A stretch of DNA of 32,993 nucleotides from Desulfuromonadales bacterium (GCA_013619105.1 JABXKU010000023.1:1-32993), one strand, 5' to 3'; counted from the stretch's first letter, positions 1 to 8,659 are shown. Program-made: numbers and translations. The notes: generated from the sequence alone by a model not told the origin.

Positions 1-36
1 GATAATGAATGCTGTAAGTATGAGTTTATAATTCAT
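1..36 (-). CDS. N-terminus of an unknown exported or membrane protein (cut by window edge)
   Basis: Only the first 12 codons are inside the window; they read MNYKLILTAFII on the minus strand. A very good ribosome binding site (AGAGGAG, 6-7 nt before the ATG at 34-36) supports a real start. One lysine followed by a run of hydrophobic residues looks like the beginning of a signal peptide or a first membrane helix. The rest of the gene lies to the left of the window, so no function can be given. Confidence 0.55.
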   Translation of the reverse strand, partial: MNYKLILTAFII

Positions 37-539
37 TTACTTCTCCTCTCTTTCAAGTTGATATTTTAGGCTTTCCAACAATTAAAGGATTCTTACGGTG
101 GCCTCGCGCCGCAAAAACCCTTAATTCTTATCTAGTCACGTATCCAAGGGTCTTAGGCGGGCCCGTACAAATTTGCACTTACGAATTGAACCCAGGAATT
201 TAAAGAGGTGCCCCTGCCAACACAAGGGAGTTAAGCAACGGACAAATCAAAACCTATGGCAGCACCCAACCATAACGGTCTTCTCCATGAACTCCATGTA
301 AAGCTCCCCTAAAGTGTTAACTGTCAAATGAACTTCAATATTCCTTAGAACAGTTGGCATGTCAAAGAATTTATTGCCCTGAAAGTTGGCTTATATGTTT
401 CCCTAATGGGAAGACATTCTTCTTTAAGGGACACCAATCCTATAACATATAACAACTCAAAACGGTTTCCAGAATTGGCGTGAGAGGTTAGCGCAAGACA
501 ACTTTCGAGTTTGATTGCAAAACAGTTAACAGCTACAAA
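37..539. other. about 500 bp without a recognisable gene
   Basis: This stretch separates the leftward partial gene from the ylqF terminator. It is visibly more AT-rich than the neighbouring genes and all frames are broken by stops; the only longer frame (minus strand, 345-704) is antisense to the end of ylqF and has no family resemblance. I see no tRNA, riboswitch or repeat that I can name. It may hold the promoter and leader of the partial gene at 1-36, and possibly decayed sequence. Confidence 0.5.
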
Positions 540-576
540 AACGCCCGCTGACATGTGCCAGCGGGCGTTTTTTTTC
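540..576. terminator. bidirectional rho-independent terminator after ylqF
   Basis: An 11-bp perfect stem (AACGCCCGCTG at 540-550, CAGCGGGCGTT at 559-569) closes an 8-nt loop. On the plus strand it is followed by a run of eight T; on the minus strand by a shorter T run. It lies 11 nt beyond the ylqF stop codon and would end the leftward hemG-ylqF transcript. The better U-tract faces rightward transcription. Confidence 0.85.
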
Positions 577-586
577 GGTAGCAAAC

Positions 587-1426
587 CTAAGCTATTTCTG
601 GCGGCCGCTCGAAACTGATTCGGCCGATCTTGCCACCCTGTAAATCTCGCAACAGAGCCTCTGCCGCCCGGTAAGAATCGACCACGCCTCCCGCACCGAG
701 GCAACCACGCTTGCGTCCGATTTCAGCCAGCAATTCGACCGCGTCGGCGGGCAGCGCCTTAAGCTTGTAGCGCTGGGTCAGTAACTCGCTGTAACTTTGC
801 AACAAAAATTCAGCGGCAAACAAAGCTACGGATTCATAATCCATGGCATTGTCGCCAACGGCACCACTGGCAGCCAGACGATAAGCCCCCTGCTGATCTT
901 CAAGATTCGGCCAAAGGATACCGGGGGTGTCGTACAGTAGCACACCATTGCGCAAATCGATCTGCTGGGCACACCGGGTAATGGCCGGTCGGTCACCAAC
1001 CCTGGCGATGCGCTTGCCAGCCAAGGTATTAATCAGGGTCGACTTGCCCACATTGGGAATACCCATGATCATAACCCGCAGGGGGCGACCCGGCCTGCCG
1101 CGATGAGGAATCAGAGTACGACACAGGTTCGGGACTCGAGTCGCTTCCCCTTTGTTCCCCGCATTAATCGCTAAGGCGCGAACGCCTTTATCGTTTTTTT
1201 CGAAAAACCGTATCCAGTCTTTGGTGACCTGGGGATCGGCCAGATCGGCCTTGTTCAAGACTTTGATAACGGGCTTGTGCTGGCGCAGCTCGGCTAGCAG
1301 GGGATTGCCGCTAGAGACCGGCAACCGAGCGTCAAGCACCTCGATGGCAACATCGATCTTGGGCATTGCCTCGGCAATTTGTTTACGGGCGGTGCTCATA
1401 TGCCCGGGGAACCACTTGATGGTCAT
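587..1426 (-). CDS. ylqF: ribosome biogenesis GTPase YlqF/RbgA
   Basis: A 279-aa circularly permuted GTPase. The G4 motif NKAD (residues 58-61) comes before the G1 P-loop GIPNVGKST (122-130), the G2 Thr150 and the G3 motif DTPG (166-169), the order typical of the YlqF/YawG group. The N-terminal WFPGHM (5-10) is the family signature. Known members (RbgA of Bacillus) act in late assembly of the 50S subunit in the cytoplasm. I chose the ATG at 1424-1426 because an AGGAG site lies 8 nt upstream and the protein then begins MTIKWFPGHM; the frame is open for 7 more codons without support. It starts 35 nt after the hemG stop and is probably cotranscribed with it. Confidence 0.93.
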   Translation of the reverse strand: MTIKWFPGHMSTARKQIAEAMPKIDVAIEVLDARLPVSSGNPLLAELRQHKPVIKVLNKADLADPQVTKDWIRFFEKNDKGVRALAINAGNKGEATRVPNLCRTLIPHRGRPGRPLRVMIMGIPNVGKSTLINTLAGKRIARVGDRPAITRCAQQIDLRNGVLLYDTPGILWPNLEDQQGAYRLAASGAVGDNAMDYESVALFAAEFLLQSYSELLTQRYKLKALPADAVELLAEIGRKRGCLGAGGVVDSYRAAEALLRDLQGGKIGRISFERPPEIA

Positions 1427-1461
1427 GCTTATCACTCCTGACGCCAAGGCGCCTGTTAATG

Positions 1462-2877
1462 CTATTCGGTGTGTTGGCTGCGGTCGCCAGCGAGAATCGC
1501 TGCTACGGTCCGTTGCGCAGCACTAACACAGTCGTTCAGGCCGATGCCGAAAAAGGCATTGCCGGTAAAAAACAGGCCGGGATAACGGGCGCTGCGTTGC
1601 TGCAAGTCTTGCAGTCGCTGCCCGTGACCGACCCGATATTGGGGAATGGCCTGACGATGGCGAAAAATCTGCACAAAGTCGGGCTTAGCTTCGATGCCCA
1701 TGGTCTGCCGCAATGCGGCTCTGGTTTCGTCCACTACCCGATCCTGATCCCATTCACCCACCTCAGGAAGAGTGGCGCCTCCCAGCATGGAGCGCAACAA
1801 CACGCTGTCTTGTGGGGCACGCTGCGGAAAGATACTGGAATCCCACAATGTTCCCAACAAGGGCAGGGTATTGGGCCGCGCCACCAGATAGCCAAAACCG
1901 TTAAGGTTATGGGCGATGCGCTGGCGACGGTAACCGAAGCAGGCCACTTGCAGTGAAGAATAAGGTATCTGCCCCAGCAGGGTAGCCATGTGTTGATCGA
2001 ACCCTTTCACCAAACTGGCGAAATTATAGGCGGGAACCGCTGAGACCACAACATCGGCAGTTAGCTGTCGGCCATCGGCCAACTGCAGGTTAAATTTCCC
2101 ACCTGCCGGTTCCAGCCCGGTTACCGCTGCGGAAACTTGAATTTGGTCGGCCAGTACCTGCTGCAAACGGTCGGTGAGTTGTTGCAAGCCGCCGGAGAAG
2201 GAGGTTAGTACCCCAGCCGGTCCGGAAGCACTGGCCACGGCCTGACCGGAACGACGCTCTGCTCGACGTTTACGAGCCAGACACAGCATGGCACGAAACA
2301 GCCCGCCATACTCTACCTCTAATTGATGAATACGGGGAAAGCAGCTCTGCAGACTCATGGTTTCGGGGTCACCGGCAAAGATTCCCGACACCATCGGTCC
2401 AACCATTCGGTCAAGAGCCTGTTTCCCCAACCGACGCCGACAAAAATCGGCTAGACTTTCGTCCCCGCCTTGGCGACGGGCCGGAATAGCGATTTCAGCG
2501 GCCATGCGCGCCTTGCCCGATACTGAAAGCAACCCGGAGCGCAAAAAACCCATGGCATTTTCCGGCACCCGGTGCAAACGCTCCTGGGAATAGATAAACC
2601 GGCGGCGGGCGTTATCATTGGAACGCACCAGCTCTTCGGCAACGGACAATTGCCGGCAAAGATCGAGGGTGGCTGGCTTGCCGTCGAGGAACCCGTTGGG
2701 GCCCCATTCGCACAGATAACCCTCCTTGCTGTGCAGACTACGGATCTTGCCGCCGACCTGAGGCTCTTCTTCGAGTACGGTCAAAGACAGCTGCCGGCCT
2801 TTGGCGCGAGCTTCCTGCTGTAGCAGAAAGGCTGTTGCCAAGCCGGAAATTCCGGCACCGATAATAACCACCTGCAT
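1462..2877 (-). CDS. hemG: protoporphyrinogen oxidase (HemG/HemY-type flavoprotein)
   Basis: A 471-aa FAD protein of the protoporphyrinogen/coproporphyrinogen oxidase group. It opens with the dinucleotide-binding fold VVIIGAGISGLATAF, has a GGKIRS segment after an acidic residue as in amine-oxidase-like FAD folds, the WGPNGFLD stretch of this family, and a C-terminal GNAFFGIGLNDCV segment that closes the FAD site. It oxidises protoporphyrinogen IX (or coproporphyrinogen III) in haem synthesis. It is the oxygen-using HemY type by fold, so in an anaerobe the electron acceptor must differ or be supplied by a partner; that is inference. Start taken at the ATG at 2875-2877, just before the FAD motif; the frame continues 34 codons upstream without family match. 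It lies close to hemH and hemE but is separated from them by the rightward dnaJ-like gene. Confidence 0.88.
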   Translation of the reverse strand: MQVVIIGAGISGLATAFLLQQEARAKGRQLSLTVLEEEPQVGGKIRSLHSKEGYLCEWGPNGFLDGKPATLDLCRQLSVAEELVRSNDNARRRFIYSQERLHRVPENAMGFLRSGLLSVSGKARMAAEIAIPARRQGGDESLADFCRRRLGKQALDRMVGPMVSGIFAGDPETMSLQSCFPRIHQLEVEYGGLFRAMLCLARKRRAERRSGQAVASASGPAGVLTSFSGGLQQLTDRLQQVLADQIQVSAAVTGLEPAGGKFNLQLADGRQLTADVVVSAVPAYNFASLVKGFDQHMATLLGQIPYSSLQVACFGYRRQRIAHNLNGFGYLVARPNTLPLLGTLWDSSIFPQRAPQDSVLLRSMLGGATLPEVGEWDQDRVVDETRAALRQTMGIEAKPDFVQIFRHRQAIPQYRVGHGQRLQDLQQRSARYPGLFFTGNAFFGIGLNDCVSAAQRTVAAILAGDRSQHTE

Positions 2878-2914
2878 GGGCAACCGCCTTTGTAAGAGAA
2901 TTAAACGATCGCCC

Positions 2915-2943
2915 ATTATGACAACAAACGAACCGCTATGCAA
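2915..2943 (-). promoter_or_regulatory. candidate sigma-70 promoter of hemG-ylqF
   Basis: On the minus strand TTGCAT (2938-2943) and CATAAT (2915-2920) are separated by 17 nt, about 40 nt before the hemG start. It overlaps no gene and lies back to back with the dnaJ-like promoter. Confidence 0.4.
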
Positions 2944-2997
2944 TGATACCGCTAAACACCCACCAGACTTTTTAGTCAAACCATTTGCCTGGCCCTC

Positions 2998-3026
2998 TTG
3001 ACCTTAGGCAGGACCATCTCTATATT
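2998..3026 (+). promoter_or_regulatory. candidate sigma-70 promoter of the cbpA-like dnaJ gene
   Basis: TTGACC (2998-3003), a 17-nt spacer and TATATT (3021-3026) make a near-consensus housekeeping promoter 36 nt before the start codon. The overlapping CTTGACC and CCATCT elements also resemble a loose sigma-32 pattern, so heat-shock control cannot be excluded from the sequence. Confidence 0.55.
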
Positions 3027-3061
3027 GTCAGAGCATTTTAGCTGCACAATCAGGAGACACC

Positions 3062-3952
3062 ATGAGCAAAGACTACTACGCTACCTTAGGCGTCGCAAAA
3101 GGCGCCGATGCAGACACTATCAAAAAGGCCTATCGCAAGCTGGCCCTCAAGCACCATCCGGACAAGAACTTAGGTGACGATAAGGCCGAGGAAAAGTTCA
3201 AAGAAATTACTGAAGCCTATGCGGTTTTATCTGACACAGAGAAGCGTCGGGAATATGATCAGTTCGGCGATAGCGGTTTCCATCAGCGCTATTCTCAGGA
3301 AGATATCTACCGTAATGTCAATGTCAATGACATGTTTCGCGATTCCGGCTTCGGTTCTGATGACATCTTCAGTCGTTTGTTTGGCGGAGCTGGCGGACGC
3401 AGCGGCTTTCCCGGTGGCCGTCCGCGACCGGCAAAGGGCCAGGACTACGTCATGCATCTGAGCATCCCTTTCCGTCTGGCGATAGAAGGGGGCAAAAAGC
3501 GGGTCGAATACCGCGGCGAGCAGGGACTGGAGAATCTGCAGGTGACCATTCCTGCCGGCATCGAATCGGGGCAAAAGCTGCGGGTTTCAGGCAAGGGCTC
3601 CAAGAGTCCCTCAGGGGGGCCTCCGGGAAATCTCTTTCTCGAAATCAAGGTCACTCCCGATCCCATCTTCAGCCGGGAAGAGCAAAATCTGCTGGTAAAG
3701 GTTCGCATTCCTTTCAGCGGTGCCTGCCTCGGCGCATCGGTCGAAGTCCCCACCCTGCAAGGGAACAAACGGATCAAGGTACCGGCTGGCATTCAAAGCG
3801 GTGGCAAGATCCGCCTTAAAGGTTATGGCGTACCGGCCAAGAAGGGCCAAGCAACGGGCGACCTGTATGCGATCATCGAAATAGAAGTTCCCGGTAAGCT
3901 CGACGTTGAGCAAAAGGCCCTACTCAAAGAGTTACAAAAGGCCGGCCTGTAA
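3062..3952 (+). CDS. cbpA: DnaJ-family co-chaperone, CbpA-like (type B, no zinc finger)
   Basis: A 296-aa Hsp40. Residues 1-70 are a J domain with the HPD tripeptide (32-34) that stimulates DnaK ATPase. A Gly/Phe/Arg-rich linker follows (about 95-125, [16 protein letters not shown]), then two beta-rich substrate-binding domains (about 130-290). The four CxxCxGxG zinc repeats of true DnaJ are absent, which makes it the CbpA/DnaJ-like class. An AGGAGA site precedes the ATG at 3062. It is a single-gene transcript with its own promoter and terminator, set between hemG and hemH on the other strand. Whether it serves haem enzymes is unknown; the placement alone does not show it. Confidence 0.92.
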   Translation: MSKDYYATLGVAKGADADTIKKAYRKLALKHHPDKNLGDDKAEEKFKEITEAYAVLSDTEKRREYDQFGDSGFHQRYSQEDIYRNVNVNDMFRDSGFGSDDIFSRLFGGAGGRSGFPGGRPRPAKGQDYVMHLSIPFRLAIEGGKKRVEYRGEQGLENLQVTIPAGIESGQKLRVSGKGSKSPSGGPPGNLFLEIKVTPDPIFSREEQNLLVKVRIPFSGACLGASVEVPTLQGNKRIKVPAGIQSGGKIRLKGYGVPAKKGQATGDLYAIIEIEVPGKLDVEQKALLKELQKAGL

Positions 3953-3980
3953 GTAACATCGCACGACACCCTATGCACAC

Positions 3981-4008
3981 AAAAGCCTCTCTTAACGAGA
4001 GGCTTTTT
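3981..4008. terminator. rho-independent terminator after the dnaJ-like gene
   Basis: An 11-bp stem (AAAAGCCTCTC at 3981-3991, GAGAGGCTTTT at 3997-4007) with a 5-nt loop and a short T run. It lies 28 nt after the dnaJ-like stop. The symmetric A and T ends would let it also stop leftward transcripts leaving hemH. Confidence 0.85.
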
Positions 4009-4085
4009 GCATTTAGACCATCGGCAAGCACCGACAGTAAAATAGAGTTTTCACACAGACGGTGCGACTCCCTGCGTCCCAATGT

Positions 4086-5105
4086 TTATGAACAGTTCAG
4101 GGTTAGATGGTGTCTGGCCAGCTGGGCCAGTGCGCCGATGAAATCCTCATGGTCATTGAGGGAGGGGCTGCGCACCAGTTGCTTTATGCCGCGCTGGCAA
4201 GCCGCTGCCTGCAGTTCAATATCGATTTCGTAGAGGGTTTCGACATGATCAGAGACGAAGGAAATAGGCACCAGCAGAACCTCCGTATGGCGAGCCGCAA
4301 CCAGCTTGTCTAACAGGGTGGTCACCGCCGGTCCGGTCCAGCGTACCGGGCCGCTGCGGCTTTGAAACCCCAAGTGCCACTCCCGGCCGGGCAGCCGTTG
4401 CATAATCCCCCGTACGGTTGCCAGAACCTGACTCAGATAGGGATCTCCGCGATCGATGACCTTTTGCGGCATGGCGTGGGCAGAGAAGAGCAAAGGCACT
4501 TCTGCTCGCCGATCGGCCGGAAAGCACTCGAGACCTTCGTTGATACGGCCCACCAGGGCCTCTAGATATGCAGGCCAGTCGTACCACTCAGGAATAACAG
4601 CATAGGCCAGGTCGGGAAAAAGTATTGCAGCAGCCTGCTGAAAGTCAGCAATACTGCTTCCACTGGTGGCACCGGCATACTGGGGATACAGCGGCAATAC
4701 TAGCGCTTGTTCGATGCCGTCGTTGCGCATCTGCCACAGCACCTCTTGAGCCCTGGGTGCTGAATAACGCATCAACACATAGCTTTTCCAACTCTCTCCT
4801 AACTGTTGCTCTAAAGCCGTAGACTGGCGTTCACTCCAGTCACGCAATGGAGATTTACCGCCGATCTGGTGATAATTCTGCCGACTTTTAGGCGCACGGC
4901 GTCTGGCCAGCAGACGCGCCAAAGGCTTTTGCAACAGAGGACCGCCCGGAAGTTTAATCAGATGCCGGTCACTAAAGAGCCTGCACAGGTAAGGCTCCAC
5001 ATCTTCCATACTCTCGGGACCGCCCATATTGAGCAGTACCAGTCCGGTTTTCCGGTCCGTTCGCAGACTACCTCTGCCCGCCAAAGAATCAAGTGTCCGC
5101 TGCAT
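4086..5105 (-). CDS. hemH: ferrochelatase
   Basis: A 339-aa ferrochelatase, which inserts Fe(II) into protoporphyrin IX (or coproporphyrin III) as the last step of haem synthesis. Family signatures seen: LLNMGGPE near the N-terminus, PLYPQYAGATSGS (about 138-150), the catalytic His210 in FSAHAMP, LGFQSRSGP (245-253), and VSDHVETLYEID (about 284-295) with the conserved Glu289. The tripeptide after the catalytic His is AMP rather than the commoner GLP or GVP. There is no clear C-terminal cysteine cluster for a [2Fe-2S] centre. The start at 5103-5105 follows a GAGGA site and lies 15 nt after the hemE stop, so the two are cotranscribed. Confidence 0.93.
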   Translation of the reverse strand: MQRTLDSLAGRGSLRTDRKTGLVLLNMGGPESMEDVEPYLCRLFSDRHLIKLPGGPLLQKPLARLLARRRAPKSRQNYHQIGGKSPLRDWSERQSTALEQQLGESWKSYVLMRYSAPRAQEVLWQMRNDGIEQALVLPLYPQYAGATSGSSIADFQQAAAILFPDLAYAVIPEWYDWPAYLEALVGRINEGLECFPADRRAEVPLLFSAHAMPQKVIDRGDPYLSQVLATVRGIMQRLPGREWHLGFQSRSGPVRWTGPAVTTLLDKLVAARHTEVLLVPISFVSDHVETLYEIDIELQAAACQRGIKQLVRSPSLNDHEDFIGALAQLARHHLTLNCS

Positions 5106-5120
5106 TAAGTCCTCACCCGA

Positions 5121-6152
5121 TTAACCCTTACCGCTGAGACGGTGTACACATTCGACTAGAAAAGCTGCTTTTTCTGGAGCTACAGTCGGCACAATGCCAT
5201 GCCCCAGATTGAAAACATGTCCAGGCCGACCAGCGTTTTCATCAAGAATGCGCTGAACTTCTCTTTCGATGATCGCTTCCGGTGCAAAGAGTACTGCTGG
5301 ATCGAGATTTCCCTGAACCGCCATCCCGGTTCCCAGTTGGTCGCGAGCCTGTCCCAAAGAAGTGAACCAGTCGAGACCGACCACTTGGCCACCAGCCTGT
5401 TTCACAGTATCCAGCATGGTGCCAGCCCCCTTGACAAAGTGGATGATGGGCACTCCTCGTCCTTCAAGGGCGGCAATCAACCGGCGGCTGTAAGGCAGCA
5501 CAAAAGCTTGATAATCGGTAGGCGAAAGAATGCCCCCCCACGTATCGAAAATCTGAATGGCCTCGGCGCCAGCATCGATTTGTGCGCTCAAGTAGCGGTA
5601 ACTTGTTTCGGTAATCTTGTCCATAAGGGCCGCATAGACCTCCGGCGCCTGATACATGAGACGTTTGACACTGGCAAAATCCTTACTGCCACGGCCTTCG
5701 ACCATATAGCAAGCCAGAGTAAAGGGAGCGCCCCCGAAACCGATCAGCGGTACCCTGCCCTGCAATTCCTGGCGCAGCAGACGAATCGTCTCATAGACAA
5801 AAGGAACCTCTTCCTGAACTTCGGGAACCCTCAGGGCGGCCACGGCACTTGCATCGCGCACCGGATCGCTGAACACGGGACCCGGCTCATAGCGCAACTC
5901 CAACCCCATCGCTTCGATCGGTATGAGAATGTCGGAGAAGAGAATGGCGGCATCGACTCCCAGGATATCGATCGGCTGGATGGTGACTTCGGCTGCCAGT
6001 TCAGGAGTCTTACAGAGCTCAAGAAAGCTGAGTTTGGAGCGGATAGCCATGTACTGGGGTAGATACCGGCCGGCCTGACGCATCAACCAAATAGGAGTTC
6101 GCACCGTCGGTCGCCCCCAGCAGGCCTCAATGAAATCGTATTGAATAGTCAT
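5121..6152 (-). CDS. hemE: uroporphyrinogen decarboxylase
   Basis: A 343-aa protein, the usual length for the family. It removes four acetate carboxyl groups from uroporphyrinogen III to give coproporphyrinogen III. Signatures: RTPIWLMRQAGRYLPQY near residues 18-34 (substrate-binding Arg pair), ILFSDILIP with the essential Asp, GFGGAPFTLACYMVEG in the middle and FNLGHGI near the C-terminus. I took the ATG at 6150-6152, preceded by AGGAA and matching the family start; the frame is open 59 codons further upstream but that part overlaps the preceding gene. It begins 10 nt after the radical SAM gene stop and continues into hemH. Confidence 0.95.
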   Translation of the reverse strand: MTIQYDFIEACWGRPTVRTPIWLMRQAGRYLPQYMAIRSKLSFLELCKTPELAAEVTIQPIDILGVDAAILFSDILIPIEAMGLELRYEPGPVFSDPVRDASAVAALRVPEVQEEVPFVYETIRLLRQELQGRVPLIGFGGAPFTLACYMVEGRGSKDFASVKRLMYQAPEVYAALMDKITETSYRYLSAQIDAGAEAIQIFDTWGGILSPTDYQAFVLPYSRRLIAALEGRGVPIIHFVKGAGTMLDTVKQAGGQVVGLDWFTSLGQARDQLGTGMAVQGNLDPAVLFAPEAIIEREVQRILDENAGRPGHVFNLGHGIVPTVAPEKAAFLVECVHRLSGKG

Positions 6153-6162
6153 AACACCGTTC

Positions 6163-7245
6163 CTATGATTGACGACCGATTGAGGCCGGAGGTTGATAGT
6201 TACAGAAAGGTTCCTCGGCCAGATAATCGCCATGAATCGCATCGGCCCTTGCCCGGCAACCGCCGCAAACCTGCAGATATTCGCAGACCCCGCACTTGCC
6301 ACGGTAGAGGCTGAAATCACGCAATTCATTCAATAGCGGAGCATTAAACCAAAGGTCCTTGAAAGAGCGCTGCTTGACGTTTCCGGCGTTGGTTGGAAAG
6401 TAGGAACAAGGCTTGAGGTTGCCATAGGCATCGATCAGGCAGATGCTCTGCCCGGCCAGACAGCCCTTGCCTCCTCCTGTGGAAAAGGACAGACTCCGTC
6501 GCTCATAAGAAATCTTGGAAGCTCGTGCCAATTGTGGAGCGATACGATAATAGTGGGGGGCGCAGGTGGGACGCATGAGAATCTCGGTTTCTTGACACTC
6601 CTGATGGAAATGCCAGGTGAGAATCTCTTCGTAATCTTCCGGTGAGATCAACTCGTCCATGATTTCCTTACCACGACCCGTCGGCACGATCATAAACAGG
6701 TACCAGGCAACCGCACCCAACTCTTTAGCCAGTCGAAAGGTTTCAACAATATCGCTCTGATTCCGGCGGGTAAAGGAAGAATTAATCAGAAACTTGATGC
6801 CATGACGCTTGAGCGTGTGAGCAGCGCGAATGGTCGCATCAAAAGCGCCAGGACTCTGACGAAAGTCATCGTGCATTTCGGCGCAGGAACCATCAAGAGA
6901 AAGGGAGACCATGCGAATGCCGCAGTCAAGCATCTGTTGACAGACCTGATCGTCGACCAAGGTGCCGTTGGTCGCCATACACATGCGCAGGCCTTGCTCC
7001 GTGCCGTAACGGGCGATAGTGAAGATATCATCGCGCAGCAACGGCTCGCCACCGGACAATACAAGCACCGGCTTGGATACTTGGCAGATATCGTCGATAA
7101 GGCGAAAAGCCTCGGAGGTGGAAAAGTCTCCCTCGGCCGCATTCATATCAGACGAACAGCGGCAATGAACGCATTGCAGGTTGCAACGCTGGGTTACTTC
7201 CCAGGCGATCCACTTAGGCAAAAAAGGCTGGTCCTTGATACTCAT
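6163..7245 (-). CDS. radical SAM/SPASM protein, AhbD/NirJ-like (haem pathway)
   Basis: A 360-aa radical SAM enzyme. CxxxCxxC at Cys21, Cys25 and Cys28 binds the SAM cluster; SGGEPLL follows near residue 64. The C-terminal third is a SPASM domain with cysteines in [30 protein letters not shown] and a last FC. The segment [12 protein letters not shown] and the run [13 protein letters not shown] resemble the AhbD/NirJ group, whose members decarboxylate Fe-coproporphyrin III or process haem d1 precursors. Being first in an operon with hemE and hemH fits a haem role. AhbC, NirJ1/2 or a peptide-modifying SPASM enzyme are alternatives. A strong AAAGGAG site stands 5 nt before the ATG at 7243-7245. 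It is probably the first gene of a three-gene transcript. Confidence 0.72.
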   Translation of the reverse strand: MSIKDQPFLPKWIAWEVTQRCNLQCVHCRCSSDMNAAEGDFSTSEAFRLIDDICQVSKPVLVLSGGEPLLRDDIFTIARYGTEQGLRMCMATNGTLVDDQVCQQMLDCGIRMVSLSLDGSCAEMHDDFRQSPGAFDATIRAAHTLKRHGIKFLINSSFTRRNQSDIVETFRLAKELGAVAWYLFMIVPTGRGKEIMDELISPEDYEEILTWHFHQECQETEILMRPTCAPHYYRIAPQLARASKISYERRSLSFSTGGGKGCLAGQSICLIDAYGNLKPCSYFPTNAGNVKQRSFKDLWFNAPLLNELRDFSLYRGKCGVCEYLQVCGGCRARADAIHGDYLAEEPFCNYQPPASIGRQS

Positions 7246-7279
7246 GCATCTCCTTTGGCAGAACTGAAACAGAAAGCTA

Positions 7280-7309
7280 ATTCTACCTCAGATACCGAGC
7301 ACTTCACAA
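7280..7309 (-). promoter_or_regulatory. candidate promoter of the radical SAM-hemE-hemH operon
   Basis: On the minus strand TTGTGA (7304-7309) and TAGAAT (7280-7285) are separated by 18 nt and lie about 35 nt before the start codon, after the terminator at 7325-7358. The match is only moderate. Confidence 0.35.
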
Positions 7310-7324
7310 GTTCAGGATAACAAT

Positions 7325-7358
7325 AAAAAAAGGCGGATCATAAGATCCGCCTTTTTTG
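7325..7358. terminator. rho-independent terminator after the flavin oxidoreductase gene
   Basis: GGCGGATC (7332-7339) and GATCCGCC (7344-7351) form an 8-bp stem with an ATAA loop, extended by seven A on the left and six T on the right. It isolates the leftward gene at 7384-8526 from the haem operon downstream. Confidence 0.85.
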
Positions 7359-7383
7359 GAATAAAGAATGAGTTGTGCAGCGA

Positions 7384-8526
7384 TTAGCCGTTGGAAACCA
7401 TTTTTGGCAGAGCAGCACTCACCCCAAACAGTTCTTCAAAGATCGCCGCCACGGTGGTAATGCGGTCGGCCTTCCAGGCATTGCTGCCGCAAAACACCAG
7501 ACCATTAACCACATCGCCACGTTGAGCGCGATCCAACGCCTCGACAATGCAGAACCTTTCCTGGTTATCCCTAAAGGCGCAACGGTGCAGACAATTGCTC
7601 AGGCAGCGCTGACCGGCGGCCAGCTGCCCTTCACGAACCTGCTCGAAATGCTTGATGATGGCCCGACCGGGAAGGCCCGCGGGGCTCATGATCAGACCAA
7701 TATCTTCTGGCCGGCAATCAAGATAAGCTTGTTTGAAGGCCAAATCTGCGTCGCACTCTTCGGTACAGACAAAACGGCTGGCCATCTGCACCGCGTCAGC
7801 TCCCTGGGCCAGAGCATGCTCTATATCAGCTCGATCCCAGATACCACCCGCAGCAATTACCGGAACGTCAGTATCCCAAGTATCCTTAAAGTAGGCTTTG
7901 ACATCACGTACGGTTGCATACTGATCGTATTGACCGGTACCGATGTTTTCAAGCTTTTCACCCAAATGGCCACCGGCGGTGTCGGGGTCTTCAACCACCA
8001 CTGCATCGGGCAGTCGACCAAAATTTTTGTGCCACTTGCGCGCGATCAATTGTGCCGCGCGGCTGGATGAAACGATGGGAATCAGGGCCACGTCAGGAAA
8101 GCGTTCGCCGGTAATACCTGGCAACTGCATGGGCAGTCCGGCACCGCTGACGATGAACTTGGCTCCGGCTTCGCAGGCTGCTATCACCATTTCAGCGTAA
8201 TTTGTCACAGCAACCATGCAATTGACCCCAATTACCCCTTGCGGAGCGATCGCGTAGGCCTTGCGGATTTCGTCCTGAAAAGCCAAAGGATCGGCGACGG
8301 ACAAGTTTTTGCCATTATAGTGAAGGCTGTTGACGCCAATGCCGGCTGCCGCTACAGTACCAAAACCACCGCAGCGAGCGATATGGCCAGCCAGGCGGCC
8401 TGCTGAAATACGCACACCCATGCCACCAAGCAACAGGGGAAGAGGGGCACTATGACGGCCAATGGTCAGACTACGATTCACGACTATATCCTGGGAATTA
8501 GAGGTTGAAAAATCAAAAATAGTCAT
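7384..8526 (-). CDS. NMO/2-nitropropane dioxygenase-family FMN oxidoreductase
   Basis: A 380-aa TIM-barrel flavoprotein of the nitronate monooxygenase/FabK group. Seen: LLGGMGVRIS near residue 32, the EDPDTAGGHLGEK segment with the conserved His187, and the FMN phosphate loops AAGGIWD (225-231) and GADAVQMASRF (242-252). The C-terminal third carries an unusual cysteine cluster, Cys308, Cys312, Cys316 and Cys326, inside RCLSNCLHRCAF. The substrate cannot be told; nitronate oxidation, enoyl reduction or another NAD(P)H-flavin reaction are possible. The first ATG (8524-8526) has no clear ribosome site; a GTG at 8479-8481 has AGGA 7-8 nt before it and is a good alternative start (365 aa). It is a single gene with its own promoter and terminator. 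Confidence 0.8.
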   Translation of the reverse strand: MTIFDFSTSNSQDIVVNRSLTIGRHSAPLPLLLGGMGVRISAGRLAGHIARCGGFGTVAAAGIGVNSLHYNGKNLSVADPLAFQDEIRKAYAIAPQGVIGVNCMVAVTNYAEMVIAACEAGAKFIVSGAGLPMQLPGITGERFPDVALIPIVSSSRAAQLIARKWHKNFGRLPDAVVVEDPDTAGGHLGEKLENIGTGQYDQYATVRDVKAYFKDTWDTDVPVIAAGGIWDRADIEHALAQGADAVQMASRFVCTEECDADLAFKQAYLDCRPEDIGLIMSPAGLPGRAIIKHFEQVREGQLAAGQRCLSNCLHRCAFRDNQERFCIVEALDRAQRGDVVNGLVFCGSNAWKADRITTVAAIFEELFGVSAALPKMVSNG

Positions 8527-8568
8527 TAATGCATCGATGACTTAGTCTTCAATACTACCACTTGTCCG

Positions 8569-8596
8569 CCTATAGCAAATGTAATAGTTGTGTAAA
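8569..8596 (-). promoter_or_regulatory. candidate promoter of the flavin oxidoreductase gene
   Basis: On the minus strand TTTACA (8591-8596), a 16-nt spacer and TATAGG (8569-8574). It sits in the short region divergent from the histidine kinase gene. Confidence 0.38.
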
Positions 8597-8659
8597 AAGA
8601 GCGCTGTCATACAACCCAAAAGCCTTGTTCCCGCTATTCCACAGTGATAAGAAAGCATT

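Noticed and set aside
345-704. 119-codon frame on the minus strand
   Set aside because: Runs from the end of ylqF through the terminator; low-complexity Arg-rich start and no ribosome site.
5199-6062. 287-codon open frame on the plus strand
   Set aside because: It is wholly antisense to hemE, has no family features, and arises from the codon pattern of the real gene.
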